A DNA stretch of 64,000 nt from Methyloprofundus sp. (GCA_016592635.1 AP023240.1:806001-870000); one strand, 5' to 3'; shown: positions 8,340 through 17,904, counted from the first letter of the stretch. The notes: generated from the sequence alone by a model not told the origin. Numbers and translations are program-made.

Positions 8340-10784
8340 CTATTGACTCATCATCACTCGTTTAGCTTCGGCCTCTAAATCTATATAAGGCGTTCCTTCT
8401 ACCGTTACTCCAACAAAAGCAATTTCTCCACCACCAAATTTACTCGGTGATGGATATAATTCACTTACCGCATCACCACTATCATAAGCGATACATAGAC
8501 CATCTCCTGATAAGGTGAATTTAGCAGGCTGAGTTTTCATTGAGCCTTCAGCCACTACCGTTTCGTTAATATACAGCTTAGTCCTACCGACAGACTCGCC
8601 ATTTTTACCTGTTTTTTCTCTGATAAATTCCATGCCTACGGTATATTTTCCAGCCACTAAATTGATGGAAGATTCAAAAACTTGCTCAGGCTTGATACCC
8701 AAAAAGTTATACACATAATAGAGTTTATTATTCTTAATAAATAAAGAATGTCCGCCAAATCTTGAGCCATGCGCAAAAATAACACCTGAAGCATTTTTAG
8801 TTAGTTCTACATTGGCCAATATTTTATAAGAGCGCCCTCTTACATTAACAGCTACCCCCTCTGGAACAGGTGCAGTATTAGGGTAATAAACGTACCTATC
8901 CCTAGCAGGTTCTTGCGAAGGTCTTTCTAAGCCAATAATTTCAGCAGCACTTCTATCATCCAAAGGTAAAACATTATTTTTTTCAGCTTCTACGAACCAA
9001 GTATCTATTAATTCCTGTAGTTTTTCAGGGTTTTCTTTGGCAAGGTCTTTTGATTCAGATCTATCAGCGGCAACATGGTATAGCTCCCAATCATCTTTAT
9101 CAAAATGTCCTTTTCCTGAGAGTGGTGCGTGGACAGCTGCGGCTTTCCAGCCATCTTTCCAAATACCACGTGAACCTAACATGGCAAAATATTGCACCTC
9201 TTTTTGGGTAGGGTCTGTTGGCTTTGCATCAAAAGTATAGGCCATTGATACACCTGATAGTGGCTCTTGTGCAACGCCGTTATAAACTTTTGGCATCTCA
9301 AGGCCGACTAAATCAAGAATGGTAGGCACAATATCAACTGAATGATGGTATTGTTGACGTATTTCACCTTTAGCTTTTATTCCCTTTGGCCAAGAAATAA
9401 TAAGTGGGTCATTGGTTCCACCCGCATATTGTGAATAACGTTTAAACATTTTGAATGGCGCAGAAAAAGCAGAAGCCCATCCTGTTGGGAAATGCTCATA
9501 GGTCTCTGGGCCGCCTAATACCTCTAAATACTTCATGTTTTCTGATAATTCATCAGGGTAACCATTGAAAAATTTATTTTCGTTAACTGAACCATTAGGC
9601 GTTCCTTCACCTGAAGCACCATTATCAGCAGCATACATGATAAGCGTATTATCTAACTGACCGCTTTCTTCTAAGTAATCAATAATACGACCGACTTGAA
9701 CATCTGTATATTCTGAAAATCCCGCATAAACCTCAGCCATTCTAGCGAATAACTTCTTCTCATCGGCAGTTAATGAATCCCAAGGGCGAACATTATCAAT
9801 AGGTGCTGCCATATCTGCGCGCATCGGATTCATCGGTGTATTGACCGTGCCTTCAGGTAAGATGCCTTTTTCAATCATACGTTGAGTTATCCACTCTCGA
9901 TAGACATCATAACCTTGATCAAATTTCCCTTGGTATTTTGCTATATACTCTTTAGGGGCATGGTGTGGTGCATGATTTGCACCTGGGTTAAACCATAAGT
10001 ACCAAGGTTTAGAAGGATTAGTTGCTTGTTGGTCACGGAGCATTTCCAGTGCATGATCAGCTAAATCTTTAGAAAGATGATAACCTTCTTCGGGTGTTGC
10101 AGGAGCTTCAATAAAATGATTATCTTCGATTAAATCGGGATACCATTGATTGGTTTCACCGCCAATAAAACCATAAAAGCGATCCCAGCCCATTTGCAAT
10201 GGCCATTGTTTTTTACTGCCTCCAGAAGCAACATCTTGCTCAGGCACATTGTGGTTTTTCCCAACCCAGAAAGTACTCCAGCCATTGTCTTGCAATATTT
10301 TAGACAGTGGTGTGACGCTTGCAGACATTCTGCCATTAGCACCAGGAAAGCCATCAGCTGTTTCCGTAATGGCAGCCATTCCATTTAGGTGGTGGTTTCT
10401 TCCTGTTTGTAAGGTTGAACGTGTCGGTGAGCATAATGCAGTGGTATGCCATTGTGTATAGGTTAAACCATTTTCTGCAAGCTTATCCAAAGTGGGCATT
10501 TGAATCGCCCCACCGTAGGGAGACCAAGACCCAAGACCAGTATCATCGTATAACACAAACAGTATATTGGGTGAGCCTTTAGGGGCAGATTTTGGTGTAT
10601 AAGCTGACCAATCTGATTGAGAGTCTCTAATATCTAAGGCAATTTTACCTTTAAACTCGGGTGTGTTGTTATTAGCTTGCGGTGTCTCTTTAACGAGTTG
10701 ACTACATCCTGTTATAGTTATTGTAAAAAGCGCAAAGATGAGTGGCTTAAAAAAGGGGGGGGGGGTGGTAATTGTTTTCTTCAT
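8340..10784 (-). CDS. Lipoprotein arylsulfatase
   Basis: Sulfatase of 814 residues. The signal sequence ends in a lipobox (ITG-C27), so it should be a lipoprotein on the periplasmic or outer-membrane side. The formylglycine motif CxPxR is C118-S-P-T-R122, after the metal-binding DD at 80-81; ALCSPTRSTLQTGR is typical of the Cys-type class. Core sulfatase domain about 70-600; the remaining 200 residues look like a beta-rich C-terminal domain. It needs a formylglycine-generating enzyme, not seen here. Codons 7-10 contain an unbroken run of 11 C followed by 6 T (plus-strand 10749-10765), a slippage-prone tract. It is divergent from a LysR regulator. Confidence 0.9.
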   Translation of the reverse strand: MKKTITTPPPFFKPLIFALFTITITGCSQLVKETPQANNNTPEFKGKIALDIRDSQSDWSAYTPKSAPKGSPNILFVLYDDTGLGSWSPYGGAIQMPTLDKLAENGLTYTQWHTTALCSPTRSTLQTGRNHHLNGMAAITETADGFPGANGRMSASVTPLSKILQDNGWSTFWVGKNHNVPEQDVASGGSKKQWPLQMGWDRFYGFIGGETNQWYPDLIEDNHFIEAPATPEEGYHLSKDLADHALEMLRDQQATNPSKPWYLWFNPGANHAPHHAPKEYIAKYQGKFDQGYDVYREWITQRMIEKGILPEGTVNTPMNPMRADMAAPIDNVRPWDSLTADEKKLFARMAEVYAGFSEYTDVQVGRIIDYLEESGQLDNTLIMYAADNGASGEGTPNGSVNENKFFNGYPDELSENMKYLEVLGGPETYEHFPTGWASAFSAPFKMFKRYSQYAGGTNDPLIISWPKGIKAKGEIRQQYHHSVDIVPTILDLVGLEMPKVYNGVAQEPLSGVSMAYTFDAKPTDPTQKEVQYFAMLGSRGIWKDGWKAAAVHAPLSGKGHFDKDDWELYHVAADRSESKDLAKENPEKLQELIDTWFVEAEKNNVLPLDDRSAAEIIGLERPSQEPARDRYVYYPNTAPVPEGVAVNVRGRSYKILANVELTKNASGVIFAHGSRFGGHSLFIKNNKLYYVYNFLGIKPEQVFESSINLVAGKYTVGMEFIREKTGKNGESVGRTKLYINETVVAEGSMKTQPAKFTLSGDGLCIAYDSGDAVSELYPSPSKFGGGEIAFVGVTVEGTPYIDLEAEAKRVMMSQ
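10755..10765. repeat. G11/C11 homopolymer inside the sulfatase signal peptide
   Basis: Eleven consecutive G on the plus strand (C in the coding strand) encode Thr-Pro-Pro-Pro at codons 7-10, directly followed by six A (T6, Phe-Phe). A change of one base would frameshift the gene within 10 codons of its start. Confidence 0.9.
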
Positions 10785-10930
10785 TTGCTATCCATAGGTA
10801 AATAACGGTAAAAAAGATTTTTTAGGTGAAAAACATATTAGAGTTGTTGTAAGACTTTCAGATAAATAGTATTTTCCTAAAATAAGGGTATAGATGCCTG
10901 AGTGTAGACTAATCTTATATATGTGTATAA

Positions 10931-10966
10931 TTCATTTTATTCATAGTTTAAATGCATTTTATACAT
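10931..10966 (+). promoter_or_regulatory. Tandem AT-rich repeats, possible LysR operator
   Basis: TTCATTTTATTCAT (10931-10944) and TGCATTTTATACAT (10953-10966) match at 12 of 14 positions and are spaced 22 bp start to start, about two helical turns. They lie between the divergent sulfatase and LysR genes and reach to one base before the LysR ATG. This suggests autoregulation, which is inference. Confidence 0.4.
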
Positions 10967-10967
10967 C

Positions 10968-11885
10968 ATGATTGATTTAAAGCACTTACATCATGCGCAT
11001 ACCTTAGCAAGATACCAAAACTTTGCTATTGCGGCAGAGACATTATCACTCTCACAATCTGCCCTCACGCGTAGCATTCAAAGTTTAGAAGAACAATTGG
11101 GAGTGCTATTATTTGAGCGCACTCGAAAAGGAACCAAGCCAACCGCTTTTGGTATTAAGCTGCTTGAGCATAGCGAAGTGATTACTCAGCAGATGAGGCA
11201 GCTAGAACGTGATATGCAAGATATGCAAGGGATGCGGACAGGTACGCTTAACGTGGGTGCAGGGCCAGCTGTGGCAAAATCTTTTTTAGGTGCGGCAACG
11301 GGGCAGTTTAGCCAGCAACACCCTCATATTGATATTAACCTCAAGCTGGAAAACATTAATAAACTTTATGCGCAATTACTGGTAGGGGAAATTGAGTTTA
11401 TCGTGGGTGACCCTTTATATATTAATCCAGATCAGCCAATAGATACCAGAGTATTCCCTAAGCATCCAATTTATTTTTTTTGTCGTCAACATCACCCTAT
11501 TTTGCAAAATAATAACATCAATTTACAGGCTATTTTTCAATACCCTTTTGCGGCTCCCTACATGGCGCGACATTATAAACAAGCATTAATTAACCGATTT
11601 TCACTAAACCATGTACAGACCGAGCGTCTCTCTTCTTGTTCAGATATTGAATGCGATAACATGGATATACTGGAATCTATTGTAAAAAATAGCAATGCCA
11701 TTTCATTTACCACAGAATCTATACAGCGCGAATTTTCTGAGAGCTTGATGCTTATTCCACTACAAATACCTAATTTACAAACCAATTACGCAATTATTAC
11801 CTTACCCAATAAGACATTAAGTCCACATGCAGAGGCTTTTATTGAGCAATTATTTATTAGTGAGGCAGTTGAAACAGTAAGCTAG
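10968..11885 (+). CDS. LysR-family transcriptional regulator
   Basis: A 305-residue regulator with the N-terminal winged helix-turn-helix (HTARYQNF-like AHTLARYQNFAIAAETLSLS, then SQSALTRSIQSLEEQLG) at about 5-62 and an effector-binding domain of the periplasmic-protein fold after residue 90. The head-to-head arrangement with the sulfatase gene (183-base gap) is the classic layout in which a LysR protein controls its neighbour. No Shine-Dalgarno is obvious; the ATG directly abuts a repeat that may be its own operator. Ligand unknown. Confidence 0.92.
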   Translation: MIDLKHLHHAHTLARYQNFAIAAETLSLSQSALTRSIQSLEEQLGVLLFERTRKGTKPTAFGIKLLEHSEVITQQMRQLERDMQDMQGMRTGTLNVGAGPAVAKSFLGAATGQFSQQHPHIDINLKLENINKLYAQLLVGEIEFIVGDPLYINPDQPIDTRVFPKHPIYFFCRQHHPILQNNNINLQAIFQYPFAAPYMARHYKQALINRFSLNHVQTERLSSCSDIECDNMDILESIVKNSNAISFTTESIQREFSESLMLIPLQIPNLQTNYAIITLPNKTLSPHAEAFIEQLFISEAVETVS

Positions 11886-11993
11886 TACTTTGTCCCTTAA
11901 ATAAATGATAAATTGGGGGGCGGGTTTTGGTCAGCAGAAACACTTGTTTTCTTGGTTTTGGGTTTAATTAACCCCTCATCCCTTAATGCTGTA

Positions 11994-12028
11994 TTTAAGG
12001 TGCGGTAGTTATTCCACCGCACCTTAAA
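11994..12028. repeat. Conserved hairpin B, 3' of the chitinase gene
   Basis: A perfect 12-bp stem (TTTAAGGTGCGG with CCGCACCTTAAA) has the loop TAGTTATTCCA. Compared with hairpin A at 8282-8318, two stem bases differ (TA to GG) and their partners change to match (TA to CC), while 9 of 11 loop bases are the same. It starts 10 bases beyond the chitinase stop. Confidence 0.75.
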
Positions 12029-12038
12029 CCGTTAATGG

Positions 12039-15000
12039 CTATTCAATAATATTGACATCAAAATGATGATCGACACACTTTACATAATCTCCAGTTTTAA
12101 AGGCTGAAAAAGGGGTTTGGTAGCCCACTAACTGGCAAGCGTATGATTGACCGTCAGGTGTTTCCGCTGACCAATTCCAGTCGCGTTCCCAGTAGATTAA
12201 TAAAGCACCACTGCCGTCGGCACCAAATTGTTGCATACCTTTACAGCCTAAGACTTCATCATTTGGCACAGGCACATTTAAATAGTCTGTAAAATTTTGG
12301 TAATAATGAATGCGGTTCAACGACTGTTGTACTTCTACTGAGCCACCACATTCAACTCCACCATTAATGATTTGGGTAGTCACTCCAAATCCGGGTAATA
12401 GGCCATTGTTTAAGTCACGTACGTTGGGTTGCCAAGTGCCATCAACGACATGTAACATGCTGGGTTTTGGTGGTTGAGGGTAAACATAAAAGAAAACGGC
12501 ACTGGCTAAATTCAACCAAGTATCAGCAACTAATTCCGGGTTATCTAGCAAAGTACGCACATCACCAAACATGGCTTCTGAAAAAGGGCCGTAGTTATAA
12601 TTGTAACTTAACTGCTTGGCACCACGTCCGAAGTAACTTTTGAAGGCACCATCAGTAAAGGCACCACAAGGCCATGTTTGTCCTTGCCAAATATCAGGGT
12701 TACATTCACTGTTATAGCCACCACGCATGTCTTCAGTCCAGCCAGTTTCCCGTAACCAATATAAGCCTTGGCGCCATTCTGCTACATCCCAATGGCTGGT
12801 ATGTCCACCTGTCTCTTGGCTAAAGTGGGCAAACATGGTTGCCAAGGATTTACGACAAATTAAGTCGGCATCGCGGCCGTCGCTATAATCTCCACAAAAG
12901 GCAGGGAATTTGCCGGCTGCTTTTAAGAAGTTATTATAGGTATATTCAGTGGCACGTTTAGGAAATAAATAGTCCCAATCACTTATGCTTAGAATGGCTT
13001 CGATACGTTGTACATTTGCTGGGTTATTGGCATTGCCTGCTGTAATTAACTCTACCAAGCTATTATCTAAAGTCGCTATTGCATACTTTACTTGTTCCAT
13101 CTCGGGCGTATTAGTCAGTGCTACCTCTTTGGCTTGTAATTCACTTATGTTAATGCTGTAAAATTCGCTTGTAGGCGGTTCAGGTTCGACTGGAGGATTA
13201 GGTGCAGTTGTTGTATCGGTAGATGTGTGCCCAAGGCCAGCATGCATTGCATTAAGTATATGGCCGTTATCCGCATCAATCTCCCAAGAAAATAAGCCTG
13301 CAAGATTATTGTTAAGCACAAACTCTCCCTTGGCACGTACCGAGCGAGGATTGTCGTAAGTGATGTATTCACCCGTACTGGAGCGAAATAATGAGGCTGC
13401 TTCTGCTACGGCATCATATTGATAGCTAAAGCCATTAATGCCCGTACCATTTTCACCGCCTAAATAATTGACTTCAATATCTTTATAATCTAACACACCA
13501 GCTTCCCAGCTGCCGTCTATGGCACCGTTGCCTTGACCATCCACTACACCTTTCCATCCACGGCCATACATGGCGGCACCGACTACAATTTTATTGGCAG
13601 GTACGCCTGCATTCAGTAAATTGTATAGGCCATCACTCACATTTTTACCAACATTCGCTCCGTTTTCCATTGGGTGTAGGGCAGAGTGATGTCCGACTTC
13701 ATTATTCCATGCGCCGTAGAAATCATAGGACATGGCAAAAAAATAGTCGACTTGTGGTGCTGCCAATAGGTAATTCACTTTGGCTACTTTGTCAGCGGAT
13801 ACATTTATGGCCGCTGTTAATTGGTATGTTCGGCCTGTTTCTACTTGTAATGTATCTAGTGCTGTGCGTAATTCGGTCATTAAATCGGCAAAACCTTGCG
13901 CATCAGCTGCTGAACCTTTGTTTAGGTTGGCACCATTTCCACCTGGGTATTCCCAGTCTATATCAATGCCGTCAAAAAAATCATACTGTTTGATAAACTC
14001 AATTGCTGACGCGACAAAGGTTGCCCTTCTGGCAGGATCATTGGCAATATCAAAAAATGGATCTGATAATGTCCAGCCGCCAATAGAAGGTAAGATTTTA
14101 ATATCTGGGTTTTGCTGTTTTAATTTAATTAATTGACCAAAGTTACCTTTAATGGGGGCGTCCCAAGCATCGCCAGTATACGTTTTTTCTAAAGTGGCAT
14201 AACGATCTACCAAAGTCACGGTATCATCAGATTGGTCAGCACATTCAGAGTCAATTGCTGTGCGCGCAGAGGCTAATGCTGATGCATTGTCACCGCAAAT
14301 TGCAATAAAGCCATATAAAATGTGCGTCAGATTGGCTGCGGGAATATTAGCGACATGATAATTGCGCCCGTAAACGCCCCACTCGACAAAATAGCTGGCA
14401 ACCACTTTACCGCTAGTATTTTCGTAAGGCACATTATATTCACCTAGTTCCCACTCAGGTGGTTCGGGAGGAATAGGCGGTTCAATAATGGTCACGTTGG
14501 GATCAACGACTGCTACCGTAACAATATCACTAGCAGTACAAGTATCAACACCATCAAATGTATTGCATAACTCAACTTGAAAGGTGTAATTGCCTGTACT
14601 GCTTAGGCTTGCTTGCGTACTTGCAGTTTGCGCAGTATTAGTTGCTTGGGCGGTGATGACTTCATCATAAACAGGCTGGCCATTTTGTAACAAACGCCAG
14701 TGGTCTCCATTGACACCCCACCACATATTCCAAGTTAAATTTAAATTAACATCACTATTCGTTAATTCAACAGTAGTTGGCAGCCAATCTAGCACTGGCT
14801 TTGCAGGAGCTTGTGCAGAGCCCGTATTTGTTGGTGGCGGTGTGGTTGTTCCAGTAGCAGCGATAGTAATCAGTTTACTGTCGCTTTGAATGCAACCTGA
14901 GGCATTGCATATTTCGACAACTAAATCATGTTGCCCATCAGCCAAGCTAATATCACATTGTCCATTTTGCGCCTCAGGATCGTTTGGACTTAATTGCTCA

Positions 15001-15218
15001 GTACATTTTTCTTGGTTATTAGCTAATAATCGCCAATGGCTAGCATTTTCGCCCCACCACATATCCCAGTGTACATTAATATTATTGGTTGTCGCTGTAT
15101 CAGGTAGCCAGGCAATAACGGGTTTGGCGGGAGCGGACAAACCATAACTGCCATATGTTGCTAAAGCAATCGCTGCTAGCGAAAGTGAGGTTCGTTTACT
15201 ATTACTAGAGTTAGACAT
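12039..15218 (-). CDS. Secreted bifunctional GH18-GH19 chitinase
   Basis: Protein of 1059 residues from an ATG with GGAG six bases upstream (an earlier in-frame ATG lacks this). Order: signal peptide about 1-28; two ChiA N-terminal-type modules (WDMWWGENASHWRLLANN near 50 and WNMWWGVNGDHWRLLQNG near 160); a ChiA-like GH18 domain about 260-690 with ILPSIGGWTLSDPFFD and DGIDIDWEYPGG (catalytic Glu423); a proline/threonine linker; and a GH19 domain about 720-1059 with HFSQETGGHTSHW (Glu802) and YFGRGAKQLSYNYNYG. The two catalytic families have different folds and mechanisms. It degrades chitin outside the cell. A 263-base gap with two hairpins separates it from the upstream araC-type gene. Confidence 0.95.
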   Translation of the reverse strand: MSNSSNSKRTSLSLAAIALATYGSYGLSAPAKPVIAWLPDTATTNNINVHWDMWWGENASHWRLLANNQEKCTEQLSPNDPEAQNGQCDISLADGQHDLVVEICNASGCIQSDSKLITIAATGTTTPPPTNTGSAQAPAKPVLDWLPTTVELTNSDVNLNLTWNMWWGVNGDHWRLLQNGQPVYDEVITAQATNTAQTASTQASLSSTGNYTFQVELCNTFDGVDTCTASDIVTVAVVDPNVTIIEPPIPPEPPEWELGEYNVPYENTSGKVVASYFVEWGVYGRNYHVANIPAANLTHILYGFIAICGDNASALASARTAIDSECADQSDDTVTLVDRYATLEKTYTGDAWDAPIKGNFGQLIKLKQQNPDIKILPSIGGWTLSDPFFDIANDPARRATFVASAIEFIKQYDFFDGIDIDWEYPGGNGANLNKGSAADAQGFADLMTELRTALDTLQVETGRTYQLTAAINVSADKVAKVNYLLAAPQVDYFFAMSYDFYGAWNNEVGHHSALHPMENGANVGKNVSDGLYNLLNAGVPANKIVVGAAMYGRGWKGVVDGQGNGAIDGSWEAGVLDYKDIEVNYLGGENGTGINGFSYQYDAVAEAASLFRSSTGEYITYDNPRSVRAKGEFVLNNNLAGLFSWEIDADNGHILNAMHAGLGHTSTDTTTAPNPPVEPEPPTSEFYSINISELQAKEVALTNTPEMEQVKYAIATLDNSLVELITAGNANNPANVQRIEAILSISDWDYLFPKRATEYTYNNFLKAAGKFPAFCGDYSDGRDADLICRKSLATMFAHFSQETGGHTSHWDVAEWRQGLYWLRETGWTEDMRGGYNSECNPDIWQGQTWPCGAFTDGAFKSYFGRGAKQLSYNYNYGPFSEAMFGDVRTLLDNPELVADTWLNLASAVFFYVYPQPPKPSMLHVVDGTWQPNVRDLNNGLLPGFGVTTQIINGGVECGGSVEVQQSLNRIHYYQNFTDYLNVPVPNDEVLGCKGMQQFGADGSGALLIYWERDWNWSAETPDGQSYACQLVGYQTPFSAFKTGDYVKCVDHHFDVNIIE

Positions 15219-15301
15219 TTTATACTCCATATCCATACAATAATGTTGTCGATGAATGCGCACTAGCTCAATAATTGTTATTAAATCAGGCGCGTTTAAA
15301 G

Positions 15302-15379
15302 CCAGCCAGCCTATTTTTAGGGGAGAGTTTGATAGGCTGACTGAATGGCAGTTTATGCTCAGAATTTCCCATAAACTGC
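15302..15379. repeat. Two hairpins upstream of the chitinase gene
   Basis: The first pairs CAGCCAGCCTAT (from about 15302) with ATAGGCTGACTG (to 15343), with one mismatch. The second is a perfect 10-bp stem, GCAGTTTATG (15348-15357) with CATAAACTGC (15370-15379). They could end transcription of the upstream araC-type gene or act in the chitinase leader; the sequence does not decide. Confidence 0.5.
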
Positions 15380-15481
15380 TTGCGACCTAGTATCAGTGAA
15401 AATTAAAATATCTGCATAGCAATTGCCGCCAGAGTGTTGGCTGTATTTATGCTGGGTGTGAGGGGAGTAATGTGAAAATAA

Positions 15482-16477
15482 TTAAAGTTTGTCTCTAAAA
15501 GTACTAGGAGGAAGCCCTGTCCAGCGTTTGAATGCCCTAGAAAAAGAACTGTAATCACTAAAGCCAAGCATAAATGCAATATCCAGCAAACTAAGGTGAC
15601 TATCTTGAATATATTGTTGGGAAAGCTCTGACCTTAAGTCTTGCAATAAAAACTTAAAAGTGGTGCCTTGTTGCTGTAATTTTCGCTGGAGGCTACGCTG
15701 AGTCATGTTGATGGCAGTCGCTACTGAGGCATCAGTTAATTTTCCCGAAGTGAGTTGTTGGATGATTTCTGTTTTTACGATTGCAATAATATTATCTTTG
15801 TCTAGTTTGGCTAGTGTTTCGACAACCAGTTGGTCACTTAATTGCGCTAAGCGTGGGTTAAAGCTCACTAGTGGTTTATTCGCTATTTCTTTGGCTACGT
15901 TAAATCTGTTTTCAGCTGCATTAAACTGAATGGGGCAATTGAAAAGTGCATGAAACTGATCGACATTAGTTGGTTCAGCATGTGTTAAAGCAATCGAGCT
16001 AGGGTGAAAGTCAGTGCCACAGTTTGCCTGACACATTGCCAACAGCATCGCCATAAAAGAATCGGTGCGCGTTGGTTGTTGTCTGGATATTTTTTTGTAT
16101 TGTAAATGTACTGATATTTCTGTTGCAGTTTCATCAATATTTAATACGGCGCCTTCGGTCAGAATGGCCATATAGCGCGAAAATCGATTTAGTGCAGTAT
16201 GTAAACTGGAGCTTGCTAACCATGCATACCCCAAAGCCCCCATATGTGAAGGGTGCCAAAACTTGGCTGCTCTTAGTCCAAAGCAAGGATCGCCAGAAAG
16301 AGTGACCGCCGCCAGCCATAATTGATCAATTTTTTGGTAGCTAAAGCGGGCGTTAGGGTTGTTGATTTTCTGCGGATCAATGTCTAGTTCTTTTAATAAA
16401 GGAACTGGATCTATGTCATAAGATTCGATAATTTGCAGTGTAATATTAACAGCAGGAGCAGAATAACTTAAAGGCAT
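15482..16477 (-). CDS. AraC-family transcriptional regulator (OruR/ArgR-like)
   Basis: A 331-residue protein with the long N-terminal domain seen in OruR/virulence-type AraC regulators (LGYAWLASSSLHTALNRFSRY) and a C-terminal AraC helix-turn-helix pair, ending in LSLLDIAFMLGFSDYSSFSRAFKRWTGLPPSTFR. It starts 11 bases after the stop of the unknown secreted-protein gene on the same strand, so the two are probably cotranscribed. It lies upstream of the chitinase gene, which it might regulate. Effector unknown. Confidence 0.9.
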   Translation of the reverse strand: MPLSYSAPAVNITLQIIESYDIDPVPLLKELDIDPQKINNPNARFSYQKIDQLWLAAVTLSGDPCFGLRAAKFWHPSHMGALGYAWLASSSLHTALNRFSRYMAILTEGAVLNIDETATEISVHLQYKKISRQQPTRTDSFMAMLLAMCQANCGTDFHPSSIALTHAEPTNVDQFHALFNCPIQFNAAENRFNVAKEIANKPLVSFNPRLAQLSDQLVVETLAKLDKDNIIAIVKTEIIQQLTSGKLTDASVATAINMTQRSLQRKLQQQGTTFKFLLQDLRSELSQQYIQDSHLSLLDIAFMLGFSDYSSFSRAFKRWTGLPPSTFRDKL

Positions 16478-16488
16478 GCTTTTTACCG

Positions 16489-17904
16489 TTATAGTTTTAT
16501 ATTCATTGAGCCTTGTTTGGTTTCTACTCCATTATCAAAAATAGCAAAATTAAGCTTTAAGCCGAGTACAGATTCTTGGTTAATGATTATTTCTAGATCA
16601 TCAAGTTTGTTTGCTGGAATATCCGCACTTATTGCTCGGCTCCCTACTGTAACTCTATGTACTACTTCATCATACATTGGGGTTGTTGGTTGCCCGTTAG
16701 TTGTAAAAGACAATGGTGGTAGCTGGCTTTCATAGGTGAATCCCGTTAAAGTGCTACTGGTGTCGGCACGACTGATAACTGAAATAATTTTATTAGGTTG
16801 TGTAATTTTCTGGGTACCACGGGAGGTGATACGTGTGGTGGCAAAAGATTTTTGGTCGTATGCATAACAATGGGCAGCTTTGATAGCGTCATTAACCTTA
16901 AATGTACCGAGGTCGGACATAATATTATCGGAAATTTTACGCCCTTTGAAAGTTTCTACATAAGTTCCTTGTTGGCTACCTTCTGTATCCGCATAAGTGT
17001 AATCAGTACTAAAAACCATTTCACGGTTATTGAGCAATGTAATATTAACTTCTTTGTTAGCTGCAGCGGTCGTGATGTCAATGTCGTGGCTGGCATGTAT
17101 TCCCCATCCATCAGAGCCACGAAATCGTGTGCTAAATCTGCCATAGGCTTGGTCTGAAAACAGCTTATTTAACTGTGAAAATGGAAGAGAAAACTGTGTT
17201 ATATTGCTATTGGAGTCTAATATTTTTTCTACTAAGGTTTTGTTTTCATAAAAGCTGCCAGTACAAGGAGCTAGCTCAATACGTGGGTTCCCGTTATCAT
17301 CTATTAGGTAAAGTGATACAACAAATGCTTTTAATTTGTTGGTTGCATCAAACTCTGTTGAATCGGGCTTTGTAGTGTCGTCAGAATAGTCTTCAAAAAA
17401 ATGTGAGTTAGCGTGGCTGTAGATAATCCATATTCCCATAGGAGTATTAGTTGATACGTTGCGTTGTGCTAGTCGTGTATCAAGCTCCGTAAAGGTTAAA
17501 TTATCTAGGTTATCGGTACTTACCACGCTATTAGTATCAACTTGAAATTCTAATGTGTCGGCATTAACTAAGTTTAAGTGTAAGGCAAAGTCGGTATTCT
17601 CCAGTGTAAGTTGGGCAATACTAAGAATGCCTGTGCTGGCATCAAAGTCAGCTTGGGCAGCTGCTAGTATCCTATTTGTGTAGGAGGGTAATAAGTTGGC
17701 AGAGGAAACTTTGAAGGTTAAGGATGCGAGGTCACTAGGAAGGAGTTTGACTGATAAGAGGTCGTTGCCTATTCGTAAACGTGGAATGTTTAAAAAGGTA
17801 TTTGTTGCATTGTAATTGGGTTGTGTTTCTTCAGAATGTAGTAAAGGCGGGGAAAAAATAGTCAATGACATAATGCTCAAAAATAATGATTTATATGGTT
17901 TCAT
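16489..17904 (-). CDS. Secreted protein of unknown function
   Basis: I do not recognise this 471-residue protein. It has a clear signal peptide (hydrophobic MSLTIFSPPLLHS, cut near residue 24). The mature part is rich in Ser, Thr, Asn and Asp with alternating hydrophobic residues, as in extracellular beta-sandwich proteins, and has only two cysteines. The N-terminal part (LRIGNDLLSVKL..., FDASTGILSIAQL) looks like a repeated beta module. It shares an operon with the AraC-type regulator and is close to the chitinase, so a role at the cell surface or in polymer use is possible but unproven. Confidence 0.6.
   Translation of the reverse strand: MKPYKSLFLSIMSLTIFSPPLLHSEETQPNYNATNTFLNIPRLRIGNDLLSVKLLPSDLASLTFKVSSANLLPSYTNRILAAAQADFDASTGILSIAQLTLENTDFALHLNLVNADTLEFQVDTNSVVSTDNLDNLTFTELDTRLAQRNVSTNTPMGIWIIYSHANSHFFEDYSDDTTKPDSTEFDATNKLKAFVVSLYLIDDNGNPRIELAPCTGSFYENKTLVEKILDSNSNITQFSLPFSQLNKLFSDQAYGRFSTRFRGSDGWGIHASHDIDITTAAANKEVNITLLNNREMVFSTDYTYADTEGSQQGTYVETFKGRKISDNIMSDLGTFKVNDAIKAAHCYAYDQKSFATTRITSRGTQKITQPNKIISVISRADTSSTLTGFTYESQLPPLSFTTNGQPTTPMYDEVVHRVTVGSRAISADIPANKLDDLEIIINQESVLGLKLNFAIFDNGVETKQGSMNIKL

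Noticed and set aside
13670..14136. Long antisense frames opposite the chitinase gene
   Set aside because: They are opposite a well-supported coding region with intact motifs and are explained by its codon composition.
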